The notes beneath the pieces are model-generated. The model saw nothing but the letters and a program-made list of their open reading frames with translations, was not told the origin of the DNA and searched no databases. From Tritrichomonas foetus (lineage: Eukaryota > Parabasalia > Tritrichomonadida > Tritrichomonadidae): 64,000 nucleotides of DNA. Shown piece after piece: positions 60,400 to 64,000 of this stretch; position 1 is the stretch's first letter, and each line of letters begins with the position of its first letter. Location of the stretch: contig MLAK01000682.1 in assembly GCA_001839685.1 (NCBI GenBank), positions 24,275 to 88,274 of the forward strand, read 5' to 3'. The translations under genes and the position numbers were made by a program.

Positions 60400-61815
60400 T
60401 TATTGATCTGATACTGGAACAATCAATTCGTCATTTAATGTATCTCTTTCATCTTTTCTTTCAGGTATAGTTAAGAAAATGCAAATAACTGCTGCAGCAA
60501 GAGCAAACGGGGAACCGACTGCAATAACTGGTCCTAACTTTCCTTTTACATGTTTATCATCACTTGCTACAAAAGGACATATTAATGTTCCTGTAATTAA
60601 TTGACCTAAAACAACGAAAATGTTTAATGATCCCATTACCATTCCCATTTGTGATTTTGCAACACATATTCCGACGATTGTATATGGCACAATATTAAAA
60701 ATACTTTGTGAAATACCCAAGAGTGCAAACAAAAATGTTGCTAGCCATTCCTTCTTCATAAAGATTGCTGCTATCAAAACTGCACATTCTATCAGTTGAG
60801 AAGCAGCATAGGGAATTTTCGGACCAACACTATCTATTAGTTTTTGGTTAATATAACCACTACACAAAGTAATCACATTATTTATTGCAATCATCAACAT
60901 TCCATGTCCAATTCCTTTTTTATATGTTTCACTATCAGGTTCATCTGGATCAGCATTATAAATATCTACGGCATAATAGCCAGTAGCATTATAAGTAAAT
61001 GGGTAGTAAGCAGCCCATGATACAAGTAACAAAACTGCCACAATAATAACTGGGCGATCAATGTTCTTTATTGTATCTACTATTTCTTTTAATGGATTTT
61101 TCCTCTCGGCTTGTTCTTCAACATTTTGATAATCTTTATCAATATTTGTTGGAACTTCTTTAGTTGTAATGCATGTCATGACTGTTCCCATAACTGCAAA
61201 AATGAGAGATAGAAATGGAACAAAAACTTCAAGCTTGAAAAAATTATCTTGTGGCTTAATAATTAGAATAAAACCTAGTAAATTACATGTGATCGATGCA
61301 AAAGCAATCATTGATGTTGCCATTGCATTTCCAAGTACTTGTTGATATGATGGAAGTAAGTCAGCAATTAGTGTTCTTGATGGTCCTTGTATAGCTTGAA
61401 CGAAACAGTTAACCATTATTAATGAAATCACATATAATATCTGTCTTGCTTTCAAATATTTATGATCAATAACTTGGAAAACGAAAATTTGCATTACCAA
61501 TGCAATACCTGTTCCAATTTGACCAACCACAATAAAAGGCCTCCTTCTCCCATATCTAGAATGAACACGATCACTAAAAAAGCCGATAAGAGGTTGAATA
61601 ACACCTCCTGCAATTGGACCGAATGCTGAAAAAACTTGTGTCCATGTTTTGGAAAAGGCCAATTGTCGTGCCAGTGGTGCTGTCAAAGCAAACGAGTAAG
61701 AAAACATAAATTGTGCAGCCATAATTCCACCACACATACATAATATTCTTGGAGTAGAATAGCCATCATTTATCATGTTAGATGAATTGCTACACTCTTC
61801 TAAAGTGGAATCCAT
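60400..61815 (-). CDS. MFS transporter, SLC45/sucrose-transporter type
   Basis: A 471-residue protein starting at the ATG of MDSTLEECSN; upstream only a TTG extends the frame. It has about twelve membrane helices. The signature GVIQPLIGFFSDRVHSRYGR with RRPFI (about 72-95) is the MFS motif A as found in SUT/SLC45 (glycoside-pentoside-hexuronide-like) carriers, and QGPSRTLIADLLP in TM4-5 supports it. The loop between helices 6 and 7 is short. These carriers move sucrose or other sugars with protons across the plasma or vacuolar membrane; the substrate here is unknown. It lies in tandem upstream of the EF-hand/WD40 gene. Confidence 0.85.
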   Translation of the reverse strand: MDSTLEECSNSSNMINDGYSTPRILCMCGGIMAAQFMFSYSFALTAPLARQLAFSKTWTQVFSAFGPIAGGVIQPLIGFFSDRVHSRYGRRRPFIVVGQIGTGIALVMQIFVFQVIDHKYLKARQILYVISLIMVNCFVQAIQGPSRTLIADLLPSYQQVLGNAMATSMIAFASITCNLLGFILIIKPQDNFFKLEVFVPFLSLIFAVMGTVMTCITTKEVPTNIDKDYQNVEEQAERKNPLKEIVDTIKNIDRPVIIVAVLLLVSWAAYYPFTYNATGYYAVDIYNADPDEPDSETYKKGIGHGMLMIAINNVITLCSGYINQKLIDSVGPKIPYAASQLIECAVLIAAIFMKKEWLATFLFALLGISQSIFNIVPYTIVGICVAKSQMGMVMGSLNIFVVLGQLITGTLICPFVASDDKHVKGKLGPVIAVGSPFALAAAVICIFLTIPERKDERDTLNDELIVPVSDQ

Positions 61816-62265
61816 TTTTTGATGAGTGATACAAAATTTCAATGAGGACAGTGATATCAATTTCCATAGAAACAGAAAAAGAGATTTTCAGGTTATGGTA
61901 AAATCATGGTTAAATAAAAACAATGAATACGATTGTTATCTTTAGCATTGAAAATTCACCGAAATGACTTTCATTGAAAAGTCGAGGAATTTCGGAAATA
62001 TTAGTAAACATTCGAATAATTCGTATTTATACAAACCATTCTTGTGGTGAATCTTTATAAATCTGAAGAGAATTACCTTCATAATTGATATGAATCGAAA
62101 ATGAAATAAACATTGCTACAAGTAAAAATCGGAAACAGTAAATTACAATTTTCATGGTTTATTAATAAACATTCTATTAGTTAATAACAAAAACATATAA
62201 CTCTATTCTTGTTTTGAGCTTCCATAGTTTTGTAACTTTGATCTGCCGAAAGGGAGAATTATGAG
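61816..62265. other. intergenic region with a possible small gene
   Basis: About 450 bases between the CAMK-type kinase end and the transporter start. It includes the 42-codon ORF listed separately and a GAAATTCACCG-type element near 61965. Confidence 0.45.
62027..62155 (-). CDS. possible 42-residue single-pass membrane or secreted peptide
   Basis: An ATG-started ORF with a hydrophobic N-terminus (IVIYCFRFLLVAMFISFSI), then a polar tail NYEGNSLQIYKDSPQEWFV and TAA. The split into a signal-anchor and a polar end, and the non-random tail, make it look like a real small protein, for example an accessory subunit. There is no homology evidence, and an AT-rich region can produce hydrophobic ORFs by chance. 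Confidence 0.35.
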   Translation of the reverse strand: MKIVIYCFRFLLVAMFISFSIHINYEGNSLQIYKDSPQEWFV

Positions 62266-63288
62266 TTAATATGAACTTTTGCGTTTTAATGAGAATCCAA
62301 TCTTTCTTTTTTTCGGTTTGGCTTCATCTGATGTCATTCGACGATTTGGATTGGGTAGATTCATGTGCAATGCGTCATTTTCAAAAATGACTTTTTTATC
62401 TTCTTTTTGAAGCTTTTCATTCAGCAACGAATCGAACTTTTCGATATTGAACTTCAAGCGCTCTTCAAGTGGAACGTTTTCCATAAGAATTGTCGAGTAA
62501 TCATTTTTGTGGAACATTTCATTGAACCATTGATGATTTATGATTTTATCAATGGTAATTCGATTTTCTGTATTTAATGTCATCATTTTCCGAATGAGAT
62601 CGGCACATTCTTTTGATACAAACCGAGGCACTGTATATTTAGCTCTTAAAATGTTTCTCCTCATCAAGTTTTCATTGTTTGTGTTCCATGGATGGGTCCC
62701 TACAACCATTGAATATAATATCACGCCAAGACTCCAGATATCACTTTTCTTTGGATCATGCTTTATGCCTTTCAAGCACTCAGGTGAAGTAAAGCAAACA
62801 GATCCGCAAAAATGGTTTGTAACTTTTTCATTGACAGTAGACTCACTCAATCCAAAATCACCTAATTTGACTTTTGGAAACTCAGTGAACATTATGTTTT
62901 GTGGCTTCAGATCACGATGAACAATATCATGTGAATGAAGGTACAAAACAGCATTTACTATCTGGCCAAATATTTCTTTAGCTACTTCCTCATCCATTGG
63001 TGTAGATTTCCCAATGTAATTGGTCAGTTCACCACCTTTGCATAAATTTCCGACCAGGTAAAAATTAGCATCATCGGCAAAGCTATCATGTAGAGAAATG
63101 ATGTTTTCGTGCTCAAGGTACGTCATTATTACCATTTCTCTTTGAAAGCGAACATATTCTTTTTCATTATCAAAGAGAGAACGGGGGCAAACCTTTATTG
63201 CATACTCTTTTTTGGTCTGTTGGTCATAGCATTTGTAGACTGTAGAAAAAGATCCGGCACCAAGGACATCTGTGCAAACGTAAGTCAT
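62266..63288 (-). CDS. CAMK-type serine/threonine protein kinase
   Basis: A 340-residue protein starting at the ATG of MTYVCTDVLG; an earlier TTG is ignored. It has an intact kinase core: glycine loop LGAGSFSTV (9-17), ATP lysine K32 in YAIK, HRDLKPQN (124-131), DFG (144-146), and an activation segment with CGSVCFTSPE in place of the usual APE. The SDIWSLGVILYSMVVGTHPW stretch and overall order match the CAMK/SNF1-like group. A basic C-terminal tail of about 70 residues (RRMTSDEAKPKKRKIGFSLK) has no known domain but could be a nuclear signal. AGTGATT lies near the start on the upstream side. Confidence 0.93.
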   Translation of the reverse strand: MTYVCTDVLGAGSFSTVYKCYDQQTKKEYAIKVCPRSLFDNEKEYVRFQREMVIMTYLEHENIISLHDSFADDANFYLVGNLCKGGELTNYIGKSTPMDEEVAKEIFGQIVNAVLYLHSHDIVHRDLKPQNIMFTEFPKVKLGDFGLSESTVNEKVTNHFCGSVCFTSPECLKGIKHDPKKSDIWSLGVILYSMVVGTHPWNTNNENLMRRNILRAKYTVPRFVSKECADLIRKMMTLNTENRITIDKIINHQWFNEMFHKNDYSTILMENVPLEERLKFNIEKFDSLLNEKLQKEDKKVIFENDALHMNLPNPNRRMTSDEAKPKKRKIGFSLKRKSSY

Positions 63289-64000
63289 GAGCAATTTTGA
63301 TGAATAAACTGAATTGAAAGTGATTTACGATTACAATTCAATATATAAGCAAATTGAATTTAAAGGGATTTACGCTGTCAATTCTAGAATGGTTAGAGGA
63401 AACCTTTCAATAATTGAATGTAATAAACCAGACATCTCTCTGAATTCTTTTTTGAGAATGGCTAATGTTCAAAACCAGTGAAAGCTTTATATAAAGGCTA
63501 AAAAGAAAAATATTTAAAATTGCTCATGCCAACTTCGAAGATCTGGTAGTATTCAATTGAACGTTGAATTCAAAAATTGAATAAAATATATGGTCTTTCA
63601 ATCACAAAATCAAAAACATATATGGTAAATATTATTTATAATTCAGTAAATTAGAATTTAAAACAGATAAAGATGAAAAAGATCTGTCATAAAGTTTCTT
63701 AAAATTGAGTAGAAGAACTTTTCTATATTTGAGTAAAATAAAAAATAAAACATCATTGAAAATGCTATCAATATTTGTGGTTAAGCAGATGTATACAAAC
63801 TAACTAGCTCTAGATGTAGAAGACTATTGAGAGATCTAAATGAATAATTGTTGATATTATTGTCATCTAAAAAATATTTAATTGTAATCCTATTAATAAT
63901 ATATAAATATTATAATTTAAAAATCAAGATACAGAGAAAACCAAATCCAAAAAAAAATTGTGAGAAAAAAATAAACCCCACAGAAATTTCTGAGAATTAT
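63289..64000. other. intergenic to window end, nothing recognised
   Basis: About 710 AT-rich bases upstream of the CAMK kinase. No ORF or RNA gene could be supported. Confidence 0.45.

Noticed and set aside
63925..63960. ACAGAGAAA resembling the U6 snRNA ACAGAGA box
   Set aside because: The following AGC triad, stem-loop and conserved U6 core are absent; the similarity is a short chance match.

Overview
The window looks like nuclear DNA of a parabasalid (trichomonad) protist, most likely of the Tritrichomonas type. It is AT-rich and packed with long, nearly intron-free genes on both strands. Its one clear intron has a GTATGT donor and an ACTAAC...CAG acceptor, the arrangement known from Trichomonas vaginalis. 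It also carries an initiator-binding-domain (IBD)-like protein, a BspA-like leucine-rich-repeat fragment, BTB/coiled-coil proteins, flagellar-type genes (EF-hand/WD40) and promoter sites resembling the trichomonad M3 element. The species cannot be settled from the sequence alone. I saw no tRNA, rRNA or CRISPR array. A 425-base run of N lies inside a minisatellite at about 14.9 kb.

Layout. 0-6.7 kb: the last codons of an EF-hand protein, an AGC-type kinase, a CDC14 phosphatase split by a 467-base intron, a tetraspanin-like protein, and a small two-TM protein lying between two opposed GC-rich foldback elements. 6.7-20 kb: the ATR checkpoint kinase, a 42-residue Tom22-like tail-anchored protein, an unknown membrane protein, the minisatellite and gap, a VHS/GAT clathrin adaptor, a BspA-like fragment, a GYF-domain protein and a small coiled-coil protein. 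20-37 kb: a giant BEACH-WD40 protein, a Rab GTPase divergent from it, a BTB/coiled-coil protein, an RRM-like/BTB/discoidin-like fusion, and eIF5B. 37-48 kb: a coiled-coil protein, an armadillo-like protein, a basic SP-rich protein, an N-myristoylated beta-propeller and a 1069-residue coiled-coil protein. 48-64 kb: the IBD-like DNA-binding protein, a TEX261/Svp26-like membrane protein, an unknown acidic protein divergent from a MED14-like Mediator subunit, a disordered protein ending in a C2-like domain, an EF-hand/WD40 protein of CFAP337/WDR49 type, an SLC45/sucrose-type transporter, a possible 42-residue membrane protein and a CAMK-type kinase.

The genes do not form a functional cluster. They cover cell-cycle and checkpoint control (CDC14, ATR, kinases), vesicle traffic (Rab, BEACH, VHS/GAT, TEX261-like), transcription (MED14-like, IBD-like), translation (eIF5B) and the flagellum or cytoskeleton. 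Several ORFs open with non-ATG codons; for these I give the first in-frame ATG. The most unusual items are a CDC14 intron whose two ends are complementary, a 300-bp foldback transposable element with a 9-bp target duplication just upstream of ATR, perfect palindromes with 10-bp spacers in two divergent promoters, and an RRM-like/BTB/discoidin-like domain fusion.
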